DNA of 40,586 nucleotides from Dokdonella sp. (GTDB taxonomy: Bacteria; Pseudomonadota; Gammaproteobacteria; Xanthomonadales; Rhodanobacteraceae). The stretch covers positions 1 through 40,586 of the forward strand of contig JALOBC010000025.1 of the NCBI GenBank assembly GCA_023228465.1, written 5' to 3'. Made by a program: the position numbers and the translations under genes. The notes beneath the pieces are model-generated. The model saw only the letters and a list, made by a program, of their open reading frames with translations, was not told where the DNA came from and did not search any database. This document shows, piece after piece, positions 16,457 through 25,044 of the stretch (position 1 is its first letter; every line of letters starts with the position of its first letter).

Positions 16457-16921
16457 TCATCGCGCCCTGGATCGATGGCTGGACCCGCGCCGACGCAGGC
16501 GATGGATCAGGTGGGCGAGCAACAGACCGATCACGATGCCGCCAAGATCGTTCAGCACGTCGCTGGCGCGCGCCGTGCGAGTCGGCACGAAGGCCTGTAT
16601 GGATTCGCCGAGCGTGCCGATGGCCAGCAACACGAACGGGCCCTTCCAGCGCCAATGACCCCGCACCAGCAGGGCCCATAGCAGGGCCATCCAGGCGTAG
16701 GCGAGCGCGTGCAGCGGGTTCAGGCCGGGCAGGAGCGCGTTGAGCGCATCCCATGCGGCGGCGAAGCCCGGTACATGCTCGCGCAGCCAGCCCATCACCG
16801 GTGCGGGCGCGATGGTGCCCAGCCACACCGCGAGCAGGCTGAGTGCCAGGATGACCAGGCCCGCGCGCCGCAATGCGCCAGTTGCCGCCTGCGACTGACC
16901 GGATGTGTCGCTCGCCACCGA
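16457..16921 (-). CDS. VanZ-like membrane protein
   Basis: About 154 residues with four helices, of which the first is LVILALSLLAVWLGTIAP. The diagnostic VanZ motif is ESIQAFVPTRTARASDVLNDLGGIVIG, with the conserved E, Q, R, D, N and G. I prefer the GTG at 16921, which has GGGGA five bases upstream. The frame can be read from a TTG at 16945, but that has no ribosome site. VanZ gives low-level teicoplanin resistance in enterococci, but most VanZ-like proteins, especially beside polysaccharide genes, have unknown roles. It lies 71 bp after the PDZ lipoprotein gene and 22 bp before the nucleotidyltransferase-like gene on the same strand. Confidence 0.82.
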   Translation of the reverse strand, partial: SVASDTSGQSQAATGALRRAGLVILALSLLAVWLGTIAPAPVMGWLREHVPGFAAAWDALNALLPGLNPLHALAYAWMALLWALLVRGHWRWKGPFVLLAIGTLGESIQAFVPTRTARASDVLNDLGGIVIGLLLAHLIHRLRRRGSSHRSRAR

Positions 16922-16992
16922 CTTCCCCGCGCACCAAAACGCCAAGCATAGCCGTCCTTGGGCACGCCCTTCGATGGTTGCGCGTGGTCGAA

Positions 16993-17757
16993 TCAGGACT
17001 CGGGCGGCAGCGCGCCCAGCCGCACCTGGCGCGCCAGGGTCACGTCGTGGCGCACCATCGTCAGGGTGACCGCCTGGCCGGCACGCTGTCGCAGCAGCGC
17101 CTCGAAACCCTTGCGGCCATCAACCGGCTTGCCGTCCACGGCCAGCACGATGTCGCCCTGCATGAGGTTGGCGCGCGATGCCGGCGTGCCGGGAAGCACT
17201 TTGCCGATGCTCACGCCGCCGGCGTCGAAGTGCGCGCGCTCCTCGGCGCGCAGGTCGCGGAAGGTTGCGCCAAACAGCAGCTGCAGGCGCACGTAGCAGG
17301 CGGCCTGCCAGTCGCGGTCGCTGGCGTCGGGTGGATACAGCAGCACCCGCTCGGCGCCGGCGCGCTGGCCGAGTATCAGCGCCGTCTGGCGCGCCTGTTC
17401 CGGGCTGTCCGCGTCGATCCAGCCGGTGCCGATGCGGGTATAGCCTTCACCGGCCAGGCGGTTGCGATCGGCCAGCGGCGTGCTGCCTTCGGCCAGTTCC
17501 GGCAGGGTTGGCGGTGGCGCCAGGCGCAGGCGTGCGAGATCCGCCATGTCACGGCCAGGTGCCGGTTCGTAGCGTGCCCCGCGCGGCGGCGCTTCTGGCG
17601 TGGCCGGTGCCGGCACGATGCTCACCCTGGCGCAACCGGCAAGGATCAGGAGCAACGCGCCGGCGGCGAGTCTGGCGCACAGCCGGGCCGTGCCCCGGCA
17701 CGGGCCATTGCCGCGCGCTACGGCTGGCGCAGGCGACGGGACGGGCACAGGACGCAT
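16993..17757 (-). CDS. PDZ-domain lipoprotein
   Basis: A 254-residue lipoprotein. A long basic N-terminus leads into the hydrophobic stretch LAAGALLLILAGC, with the lipobox LAGC ending at C42. The middle region (about 90-165) has the segment YTRIGTGWIDADSPEQARQTALILGQRAGAERVLLY, which I cannot assign. Residues about 170-250 form a PDZ domain, with GVSIGKVLPGTPASRANLMQGDIVLAVDGKPV as the ligand-binding half. A GGAGA site five bases before the ATG supports the start at 17757. It has no protease domain, so it may be an adaptor for an envelope protease or another protein. It lies 78 bp downstream of the MgtE-like gene and may belong to the same transcript. Confidence 0.82.
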   Translation of the reverse strand: MRPVPVPSPAPAVARGNGPCRGTARLCARLAAGALLLILAGCARVSIVPAPATPEAPPRGARYEPAPGRDMADLARLRLAPPPTLPELAEGSTPLADRNRLAGEGYTRIGTGWIDADSPEQARQTALILGQRAGAERVLLYPPDASDRDWQAACYVRLQLLFGATFRDLRAEERAHFDAGGVSIGKVLPGTPASRANLMQGDIVLAVDGKPVDGRKGFEALLRQRAGQAVTLTMVRHDVTLARQVRLGALPPES

Positions 17758-17835
17758 GGCGTTCTCCAGGTGGCTGGCGGTGGCGGGGGAGTCTATGCAC
17801 TCCGCCGATGCGAAACCAGCGTCAGCTGTGCGCGT

Positions 17836-19026
17836 TCAGGTCTCCAGCAGCCAGGCGGCCAGGCCGAGGAACAGGCCAAGGCTGCCCACGTCGGTGGCCT
17901 TGGTCAGGAAGATGCTGGAAGCGGTGGCAGGATCGGCGCCGCAACGGCGCAACACCTGTGGCACGCCGGTGCCGACGACCCCGGCGAGCACGCAGCTGCC
18001 GGCCAGCGCGGCAAAGGTGATGAAGGCGAGCAGCGGCGCATTGGCATTGCCCTGGTAGCGGGCCAGCACGAACATGGCCAGGGCTGCGAGCAGGCCCGTC
18101 AGGGCGCCGTTCAGGAAGCCCAACCAGCCCTCCTTGACGACCAGGCGCAGGCCCTGGCCGGATTTCAGTTCACCGAAGGTGAGGCCGCGCAGGGTGACTG
18201 CCAGGGCCTGGCTGCCGGTGTTGTTGCACTGGTCGGAAAGCACCGGCAGGAACACGGCCAGCAACACGATATGGTTGATGGTGTCCTGGAACGAGCCGAC
18301 CACCGCCGCGGTGATGAAGGTGGTGAGCAGGTTCACCTGCAGCCAGGGGTTGCGCATGCGCAGGCTGCGCTGCCAGGACGTGGCGAGGCGTTCTTCCTTC
18401 TCGACGCCGACCATGGTACCGGCCTGGGCGCTGATCTCGTAGGCCTGCTGCTCGAACAGCACCGAGCCACGCACCACCCCGAGCAGGTGCTGTGCGTGGT
18501 CGCACACCGGATAGACCGGATAGTGGCGCTGCACCACGTCGCGCATGGCAACGATGACGCTGGTCTCCGGACGCAGCGAGAAGGGTTGCGGCAGCATCAG
18601 GTCGCCAAGGCGCTGTTCGGCCCGGGCCAGCGCGATCTCGCGGAACGCCACCACGCCCAGCAGGTGGCGCGCGGCATCGACGATGAACAGGTAGGTGATG
18701 AGACGGTGGGTGACCAGTGGCCGCAGCGCCTCGATGGCCGCGGCGACCGTGGTTTCGGGCGTGAACACCGCCGGCGGCGCCTCCATCAGGCGCCCGACCG
18801 AGCCTTCGGGCCAGTCCATGCCGGCGAGCCAGGTTGCGCCTTCGGTCCCGGCGATGTTGCGCCGGCGCGCGGCGCCGAAGCGGTCGAGGATGGCGACGGC
18901 GCGGGCCGGCCCGAGTTCGTGCAGCAGCCTTGCCACCACCGGATCGGGCAGGCTCGACAGGCGCTTCACCGCCGCTTCCGCATCCATTTCGCGCAATTCC
19001 CGGGCGCTGGGCATTTCCTGCGACAT
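17836..19026 (-). CDS. MgtE-like magnesium/divalent cation channel
   Basis: A 396-residue inner-membrane protein in MgtE order: an N-terminal helical domain (about 10-70, LPDPVVARLLHELGPARAVAILDRF), a CBS-domain pair (about 76-195), a connecting helix, and a five-helix pore domain (about 230-396). Pore-domain motifs are VFLPVLSDQCNNTGSQALAVTLRGL (258-282) and SSIFLTKATDVGSLGLFLGLA (370-390). Classic MgtE has 'GGNxGxQ' where this protein has 'QCNNTGSQ', and the protein is shorter than the usual 450 residues. It belongs to a divergent branch and cation selectivity could differ. D379 corresponds to the conserved ion-pathway aspartate. GAGGA lies six bases before the ATG. Confidence 0.86.
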   Translation of the reverse strand: MSQEMPSARELREMDAEAAVKRLSSLPDPVVARLLHELGPARAVAILDRFGAARRRNIAGTEGATWLAGMDWPEGSVGRLMEAPPAVFTPETTVAAAIEALRPLVTHRLITYLFIVDAARHLLGVVAFREIALARAEQRLGDLMLPQPFSLRPETSVIVAMRDVVQRHYPVYPVCDHAQHLLGVVRGSVLFEQQAYEISAQAGTMVGVEKEERLATSWQRSLRMRNPWLQVNLLTTFITAAVVGSFQDTINHIVLLAVFLPVLSDQCNNTGSQALAVTLRGLTFGELKSGQGLRLVVKEGWLGFLNGALTGLLAALAMFVLARYQGNANAPLLAFITFAALAGSCVLAGVVGTGVPQVLRRCGADPATASSIFLTKATDVGSLGLFLGLAAWLLET

Positions 19027-19174
19027 GGCAAATCCTCAACAGGTGTGATCGTCCGGGCAGCCGCCACATAGCGTAGCGTGCTGCAGGCCGGTGGCGATTT
19101 CGTTCGTTCACGTGGACTTTAGCCGCGACACGCGACCATGCCATTTCCAATTCCATGCCAAGGCAAGGAGTGAC

Positions 19175-19651
19175 ATGATGCAACGCAAGATTTCCACCAG
19201 TGCGCTGGCCGTGGCCACCTGTGTGGCCTTGGCCGCATGCGCGCCAGTGCCGCCGAAGCCGCATTATGGCTACAACGATCCGTACGCGGGCAGGTCGCAG
19301 ACCTGCGCGACCTGCGGCGTCATCGAGGATGTCGGCCGGGTCTATGTGAATGACAACAGCACCACCGGTGGCGGTGCCGTGCTTGGCGCCATCATCGGTG
19401 GCGTGCTCGGCAGCACCGTCGGCGGCGGCCGCGGACGCACCGCCGCAACCGTGGGCGGGGCGGTGGCTGGCGGCTTCGCCGGCAATGCGATCGAGCGCAG
19501 TTCCGGCAGCGGCTCGGGTCGCCCCGCATGGCAGTTCCACGTGCGCCTGGACGACGGGCGCTACGCCACCGTCACGCAGTGGGACAGCGGCAACCTGCGG
19601 CCGGGCGATCGCGTGATGATCCGGGACAACCACCTGGTGCGGCTGCGCTGA
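19175..19651 (+). CDS. Glycine-zipper outer-membrane lipoprotein
   Basis: A 158-residue lipoprotein. The signal ends in the lipobox LAAC (MMQRKISTSALAVATCVALAAC), followed by APVPPKPHYGYNDPY. The mature part holds the segment QTCATCGVIEDVGRVYV, a glycine-zipper pair of helices (GGGAVLGAIIGGVLGSTVGGGRGRTAATVGGAVAGGFAGNAIE), and a C-terminal beta domain (WQFHVRLDDGRYATVTQ...LRPGDRVMIRDNHLVRLR). This is the SlyB/Pcp/17-kDa-antigen architecture (Gly-zipper_2TM). Such proteins help outer-membrane integrity, but a precise role is unproven. AAGGAG ends four bases before the first ATG of the ATGATG pair. The gene is divergent from mgtE. Confidence 0.88.
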   Translation: MMQRKISTSALAVATCVALAACAPVPPKPHYGYNDPYAGRSQTCATCGVIEDVGRVYVNDNSTTGGGAVLGAIIGGVLGSTVGGGRGRTAATVGGAVAGGFAGNAIERSSGSGSGRPAWQFHVRLDDGRYATVTQWDSGNLRPGDRVMIRDNHLVRLR

Positions 19652-19668
19652 CCTGCCCGGATCGCGCT

Positions 19669-19697
19669 GGCGCGGGCAGGCCGCAAGGGCCCGCGCC
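19669..19697. terminator. Stem-loop after the glycine-zipper lipoprotein gene
   Basis: GGCGCGGGC (19669-19677) pairs perfectly with GCCCGCGCC (19689-19697) across an 11-base loop. It starts 17 bp after the stop codon, in the gap between two converging genes. There is no T-run. Two smaller hairpin motifs around AGCATGCCCG follow within the same 201-bp gap, near 19784-19799 and 19836-19850. Confidence 0.45.
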
Positions 19698-19852
19698 GAC
19701 GCCGGTGGTGCACGCACCGAGCGAGGCGTCACCGGTGTGACCCGCAGGCGGGCGCGGGACTGGATCGCGCGTGCAACGAACGGGCAGCATGCCCGGTTGC
19801 CGGCGCCGGGCCGGCCGCCGGGGTTTGCATCGGGCCAGCATGCCCGGGGCGC

Positions 19853-20317
19853 TCAGCCGACCGTGTAGCCGCGGCCGCTCATGCAGGCGCCATAGGCGCT
19901 GTAGTAGCGATCCAGCGCCGCGGCCTTTTCATCCTGGGCCTTCTCCGCGTTCGCAGCGCGGTTGCGGCGGGCGCGCGCGCCGCCGGCCAGGGCGCCCCCG
20001 GTGGCGCCCACCGCCGCGCCGTGGCTGGCATCGTCGTTGGCGACCTCGCCGACCAGTGCGCCCGCGGCGGCGCCGCGGAACGCGCCGCGCATGCGCTCAC
20101 CCTGGGGGCCGGATTTTGCCGCGGGCGCGGCGGCGACCGCGGCCGGATCGATGCCCGTGCTCTGCTGGGCCCAGGCGAGGCATTGGGCATCGTCACGACC
20201 CTGTTGCTCGGCACTCTGGCCCTTGGCCGGATAGACGCTCGGCTTCTGTTGCGCATCTACGGGCGCGGCAAACACCAGGAGCGCCAATACGGCGATGAAT
20301 TGGGGGGTGGTTGGCAT
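19853..20317 (-). CDS. Exported glycine-zipper protein (YMGG-like)
   Basis: A 154-residue secreted protein. MPTTPQFIAVLALLVFAAPVDAQQ is a signal peptide cut after VDA or DAQ. A glutamine/aspartate-rich linker with one cysteine (GRDDAQCLAWAQQSTG) precedes a glycine-zipper hairpin (RGAAAGALVGEVANDDASHGAAVGATGGALAGG). The C-terminus YYSAYGACMSGRGYTVG carries the 'YxxCMxxRGY' ending common in Gly-zipper_YMGG proteins. The two cysteines may form a disulfide. Role unknown, presumably membrane-associated. GGGAG lies six bases before the ATG at 20317. It converges with another glycine-zipper gene at 19175-19651, but the two share little sequence outside the zipper. Confidence 0.8.
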   Translation of the reverse strand: MPTTPQFIAVLALLVFAAPVDAQQKPSVYPAKGQSAEQQGRDDAQCLAWAQQSTGIDPAAVAAAPAAKSGPQGERMRGAFRGAAAGALVGEVANDDASHGAAVGATGGALAGGARARRNRAANAEKAQDEKAAALDRYYSAYGACMSGRGYTVG

Positions 20318-20516
20318 CTCGGTCTCCCTGGTTTGGCGGAGCGGGATTCGGTTCGGCCGCCCATGCCCCGGACGGCGAGCGAGTGTAGCGCGCTGCCGCC
20401 AGCTGCTCCATGCCCGCTGCCCAGGCACGCGGACCGCCGGCCGGGCGCGCGGATGCCAGGCAAGCTGTCGACCGGCCGGACGGCGGCGCGCGCGCCCGAT
20501 CAAGCCGGGCACTGGC

Positions 20517-20522
20517 TATAAT
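20517..20522 (+). promoter_or_regulatory. -10 box of the ffh promoter
   Basis: A perfect TATAAT lies 72 bp before the ffh start in otherwise GC-rich DNA. The region 17 bp upstream (GCCCGA) is a poor -35 box. The rest of the 276-bp gap between the two divergent genes shows no reading frame of note. Confidence 0.55.
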
Positions 20523-20593
20523 CGGAGGCTTCGCTGGCGCCTGGTTGCCTGCAATTCCCGGCGTCCTGCCTTCAGCTCACTTGTGATCCCGAC

Positions 20594-21970
<1,377 letters not shown>

Positions 21971-22073
21971 ATCGCGCCGGCGCGCGAGCGGCGTACGGCA
22001 CGGCGCCGGTTGCCGGGTGCGCCAGGCGGCAGGTGATTGGCGGCGCGGCGCTTTATTTTTGACGCAGTTGCGC

Positions 22074-22079
22074 TAGAAT
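22074..22079 (+). promoter_or_regulatory. -10 box of the rpsP-rimM-trmD-rplS operon
   Basis: TAGAAT lies 76 bp before the rpsP start. The T-rich run CTTTATTTTT (22051-22060) just upstream may act as an UP-like or -35 region, or as the U-tract of a terminator after ffh; TTTATT at 22052-22057 is a weak -35 with 16-base spacing. The 76-base leader has no obvious structured regulator. Confidence 0.5.
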
Positions 22080-22155
22080 GCGCGGCTCACTCGGGGCCGT
22101 CAGGCCGGCTTTGGCGCTCCCGAACGAATTTCCCGGTATTTTCAGAGATCTCGGA

Positions 22156-22413
22156 ATGGTCAAGATTCGTCTGTCCCGTGGCGGCGCCAAGGGGCGTCCG
22201 TTCTACCACATCATCGTGGCCGACGGGCGCAACCCGCGCGACGGCCGCAACATCGAACGCCTCGGCTACTTCAACCCGGTGGCTTCGGGTCAGGAAGTGC
22301 GCCTGCAGCTGGACACCGAGAAGGTGACGGCGTGGGTGGCCAAGGGTGCGCAGATGACCGACAAGGTGCGCGCGCTCTACAAGGAAGCCGGCAAGCAGCC
22401 TGCCGCTGCCTGA
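22156..22413 (+). CDS. rpsP: 30S ribosomal protein S16
   Basis: An 85-residue bS16 protein, a small-subunit component that stabilises the 5' and central domains of 16S rRNA during assembly. It begins [42 protein letters not shown], which is diagnostic. The open frame extends upstream, but the ATG at 22156 gives the universal N-terminus. It is first in the classic rpsP-rimM-trmD-rplS operon; rimM starts 4 bp after its stop. Confidence 0.98.
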   Translation: MVKIRLSRGGAKGRPFYHIIVADGRNPRDGRNIERLGYFNPVASGQEVRLQLDTEKVTAWVAKGAQMTDKVRALYKEAGKQPAAA

Positions 22414-22417
22414 TTGC

Positions 22418-22930
22418 ATGGACGCGCCGGAGCGCCTGGTCCTGCTGGGCAGGATCGTTGGCGTGCACGGCGTGCGTGGCGAGGTGAAGCTGGAATCGTT
22501 CACCGAACCGCGCGAGCGAATCTTCAGTTATCGTCCGTGGCTGTTGCGTGGCGCGGTTGGCGAGCGGGTGGTCGAAGCTGCGCGCGGACGTGCGCAGGGC
22601 AAGGGCCTGGTCGCGACATTGCCGGATGTCGGCGATCGCGACGCCGCCGTCGCGCTGGTCGGAGCGGAGGTGTGCGTGGCGCGTTCGGCATTGCCGGCGC
22701 CGGCACCCGATGAGTATTACTGGTTCGACCTCGAAGGACTCGAGGTCGCCACGCTGGAAGGCGTGTCGCTGGGACGGGTTTCGCATGTCATCGCGACCGG
22801 CGCCAACGACGTGCTGGTGGTGCGCGACGGCGAGCGGGAACGGCTGGTTCCGTTCATCCTCGATCGCTTCGTGACCCGCGTGGCTCTGGATGAAGGACGG
22901 ATCACGGTGGACTGGGATCCGGAGTTCTGA
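22418..22930 (+). CDS. rimM: Ribosome maturation factor RimM
   Basis: A 170-residue assembly factor that binds S19 and helps mature the 30S head. The N-terminal RimM domain (1-90) starts [27 protein letters not shown]. The C-terminal PRC-barrel domain holds [12 protein letters not shown] and [24 protein letters not shown]. The length matches E. coli (about 182) within the normal range. Its stop overlaps the trmD start by one base (TGATG), so translation is probably coupled. No clear ribosome site precedes its ATG, suggesting coupling to rpsP as well. Confidence 0.97.
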   Translation: MDAPERLVLLGRIVGVHGVRGEVKLESFTEPRERIFSYRPWLLRGAVGERVVEAARGRAQGKGLVATLPDVGDRDAAVALVGAEVCVARSALPAPAPDEYYWFDLEGLEVATLEGVSLGRVSHVIATGANDVLVVRDGERERLVPFILDRFVTRVALDEGRITVDWDPEF

Positions 22931-23739
22931 TGCGCATCGACGTCATTACCCTGTTCCCGGATTTCATCGAGGGGAGTGCGTCGGTCGGTGTGGTGGGGCG
23001 GGCACGCCAGCGCGGCATCATCGAACTGGCGTGCTGGAACCCGCGCGATTTCGCCACGGACAATTACCGCTCGGCCGATGACCGGCCCTACGGTGGCGGC
23101 CCGGGCATGGTGATGATGATCGACCCGCTGCGCCGGGCGCTGGATGCAGCACGCGCCGCCAGTGGCTCGCCATCGGGCCGCGTGATCTACCTGAGTCCGC
23201 AGGGAAGGCGGCTCGACCAGGCCAGGGTGGCCGAACTCGCGCAGCGCGATCACCTGATCCTGCTGAGCGGGCGCTACGAAGGCGTGGACGAGCGCTTCCT
23301 TGGGCGCGCGGTCGACGAGGAACTGTCGATCGGCGATTATGTGCTTTCCGGTGGCGAACTCGCGGCCGCGGTCGTGATCGATGCCGTGGGACGCCTGCAG
23401 GAAGGCGTGTTGAATGACGCGGAATCGGCCGCGCAGGATTCCTTCTCCGAAGGCCTGCTCGACTGTCCGCATTACACCCGCCCCGAGCATCACGAATGGG
23501 GCGACGTGCCGGCGGTGCTGAAATCCGGCGACCACGCGGCGATCCGCCGCTGGCGCCTGAAGCAATCGCTGGGGCGAACCTGGTTGCGTCGCCCCGACCT
23601 GCTGGAGCGGCTGGAACTGGACAGGCTTGGGCGTGCCCTGCTGGAAGAATTCCAGCGCGAGCACGCCGCGAAGGGAGCGGCGCCAGCGCCGCAGGGTACC
23701 GGCACTGCCGGCGAAGACCGGACTGACTACCAGACTTGA
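22930..23739 (+). CDS. trmD: tRNA (guanine37-N1)-methyltransferase TrmD
   Basis: A 269-residue SPOUT methyltransferase that makes m1G37 next to the anticodon, preventing +1 frameshifts. Diagnostic pieces are [42 protein letters not shown] and the knot segment [14 protein letters not shown]. The tRNA-binding C-terminal domain (from about 165) includes [19 protein letters not shown]. The C-terminus carries an extra 20-residue, low-complexity tail ([20 protein letters not shown]), longer than in E. coli (255 residues). It acts as a dimer. rplS starts 14 bp after its stop. Confidence 0.98.
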   Translation: MRIDVITLFPDFIEGSASVGVVGRARQRGIIELACWNPRDFATDNYRSADDRPYGGGPGMVMMIDPLRRALDAARAASGSPSGRVIYLSPQGRRLDQARVAELAQRDHLILLSGRYEGVDERFLGRAVDEELSIGDYVLSGGELAAAVVIDAVGRLQEGVLNDAESAAQDSFSEGLLDCPHYTRPEHHEWGDVPAVLKSGDHAAIRRWRLKQSLGRTWLRRPDLLERLELDRLGRALLEEFQREHAAKGAAPAPQGTGTAGEDRTDYQT

Positions 23740-23753
23740 GATTGGTGAGCGTG

Positions 23754-24152
23754 ATGAGCAACTTGATCCAGCAATTCGAAGCCGCGCAGATGACCCGTGA
23801 ACTGCCCACGTTCGCCCCCGGCGATACCCTGGTGGTGAACGTCAAGGTCAAGGAAGGCAATCGCGAACGCGTGCAGGCCTATGAAGGCGTGTGCATCGCG
23901 CGCAAGAATGCGGGCCTGAATTCCGCGTTCACCGTGCGCAAGATTTCCCACGGCACCGGCGTGGAGCGCGTGTTCCAGTCGCACAGTCCGATGATCGACT
24001 CGGTCATCGTCAAGCGTCGCGGCAAGGTGCGTGGCGCCAAGCTTTATTACCTGCGTGGCCTGGAAGGCAAGAAGGCGCGCATCAAGGAAGACCTGGTGGC
24101 CAGCGCGCGCGCCAAGCAGGCGCGCCTGGCCGCGGAAGCGGCGGAAGGCTGA
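23754..24152 (+). CDS. rplS: 50S ribosomal protein L19
   Basis: A 132-residue bL19 protein located at the 30S-50S interface. The core, [52 protein letters not shown] through [24 protein letters not shown], is typical. The C-terminus adds a basic, alanine-rich tail ([19 protein letters not shown]), making it about 15 residues longer than the E. coli protein. The ATG at 23754 gives the usual start. It is the last gene of the rpsP operon and is followed by a strong hairpin. Confidence 0.97.
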   Translation: MSNLIQQFEAAQMTRELPTFAPGDTLVVNVKVKEGNRERVQAYEGVCIARKNAGLNSAFTVRKISHGTGVERVFQSHSPMIDSVIVKRRGKVRGAKLYYLRGLEGKKARIKEDLVASARAKQARLAAEAAEG

Positions 24153-24163
24153 ACGGCCTTTCG

Positions 24164-24197
24164 CGGGAGCGCCGCCGATTCGATCGCGGCGCTCCCG
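24164..24197 (+). terminator. Hairpin ending the rpsP-rplS operon
   Basis: CGGGAGCGCCGC (24164-24175) pairs perfectly with GCGGCGCTCCCG (24186-24197) around a 10-base loop, 11 bp after the rplS stop. The stem is strong but not followed by a T-run. Confidence 0.6.
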
Positions 24198-24311
24198 TCC
24201 GCGCCCGCGCCTTGGCACGCGGCAGTTCTCCTGCCGTATTCGTGACCCCTTCGATGCAGGCGGCGCCAGACGCTCATGCCAATTGGCGGTGCGTGGATTC
24301 GTAATTGCCTC

Positions 24312-24340
24312 TTGTTTGCAATCCGGTCGCACACTAGACT
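24312..24340 (+). promoter_or_regulatory. Possible promoter of the small exported protein gene
   Basis: TTGTTT (24312-24317) and TAGACT (24335-24340) are 17 bases apart and lie 36 bp before the start codon. Each is a partial match to the sigma-70 consensus. Confidence 0.4.
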
Positions 24341-24375
24341 CGGGTTGACCCAAAGCCATCAGGGAGGTGTGGGTA

Positions 24376-24840
24376 ATGCGCAAATCATTGTTGCAAGCGG
24401 GCCTGCTGGGCCTCGCGGCCACGCTGTCGGCGTCTGCCTTTGCTGCCCAGGCGGGCGCTGGTGATGCCGACAAGCAGAAGGAGGAGATCGCCACCCTGCG
24501 CATCGATCACGGTGTGATCATGGTCAGCGAGGGCGGCAAGGCCGCTTTCGTCAGTGGTGTCGATGAGCAGCGCCTCGTCGAAAAGACGCGCCTGATGGTC
24601 GCCAAGGACAGCAAGGCCGTCGTCGAGTTCGACGACAACTGTGATGTGACCTACGAGAAGCCTGGCGTCTATGAAATCGACAGCAGCTGCCCGCCGATCG
24701 TCTGGTGGGGCGGCGCTACCGGCGGCGTATTGATGACCGGCGCGGTCGCCACCGTCGGCGTCGGTGCGCTGGTGGTCAACCATGGTGGCCATGGTGGGGA
24801 AATCGTGATTCCGCTGCCACCGCCACCGGTGAGCCGCTGA
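24376..24840 (+). CDS. Small exported protein of unknown function
   Basis: A 154-residue protein I do not recognise. The signal peptide is MRKSLLQAGLLGLAATLSASAFA, cut before AQAG. The mature domain (about 35-110) is beta-rich and FecR-like in feel: TLRIDHGVIMVSEGGKAAFVSGVDEQ, then LVEKTRLMVAKDSKAVVEFDDNC, then VTYEKPGVYEIDSSC. Its two cysteines could form a disulfide. A second hydrophobic segment (TGGVLMTGAVATVGVGALVV, about 115-136) precedes a histidine/glycine/proline-rich tail. A GGAGG site eight bases before the ATG fixes the start. It is flanked by hairpins on both sides, so it is probably transcribed alone. The FecR-like description is an impression only. Confidence 0.72.
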   Translation: MRKSLLQAGLLGLAATLSASAFAAQAGAGDADKQKEEIATLRIDHGVIMVSEGGKAAFVSGVDEQRLVEKTRLMVAKDSKAVVEFDDNCDVTYEKPGVYEIDSSCPPIVWWGGATGGVLMTGAVATVGVGALVVNHGGHGGEIVIPLPPPPVSR

Positions 24841-24865
24841 ACACCAGCCTGGCGTGAATGCTCTG

Positions 24866-24900
24866 CGCAAAGGGGCGGGCCATGGGCCCGCCCCTTTGCG
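24866..24900. terminator. Strong bidirectional terminator hairpin
   Basis: CGCAAAGGGGCGGGC (24866-24880) pairs perfectly over 15 bp with GCCCGCCCCTTTGCG (24886-24900) around the loop CATGG. The A/T step within the stem resembles bidirectional terminators. It starts 25 bp after the stop of the small exported protein gene. Confidence 0.75.
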
Positions 24901-24979
24901 TTCCGGCCCGGCGTTCCGGCATGCCGGTGCCTGCACTGGCGCGAAGCCAGCGGAAATTGCCGGCAGCGGCACCAGGATC

Positions 24980-25014
24980 ATGACCGGATCGCCGGACACG
25001 GCTAGAATGTCCGG
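24980..25014 (+). promoter_or_regulatory. gcdH promoter with overlapping inverted repeat
   Basis: ATGACC (24980-24985) and TAGAAT (25003-25008) are 17 bases apart and fit a sigma-70 promoter, 36 bp before the gcdH start. The arms CCGGACA (24992-24998) and TGTCCGG (25008-25014) form a perfect 7-bp inverted repeat around the -10 box, a position suited to repression. Confidence 0.5.
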
Positions 25015-25044
25015 CTTTGCCCCAACCCACTGGATCGTCTCCCC

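Noticed and set aside
16922-16945. A TTG start for the VanZ-like gene at 16945.
   Set aside because: It has no ribosome site, while the GTG at 16921 has GGGGA at good spacing.
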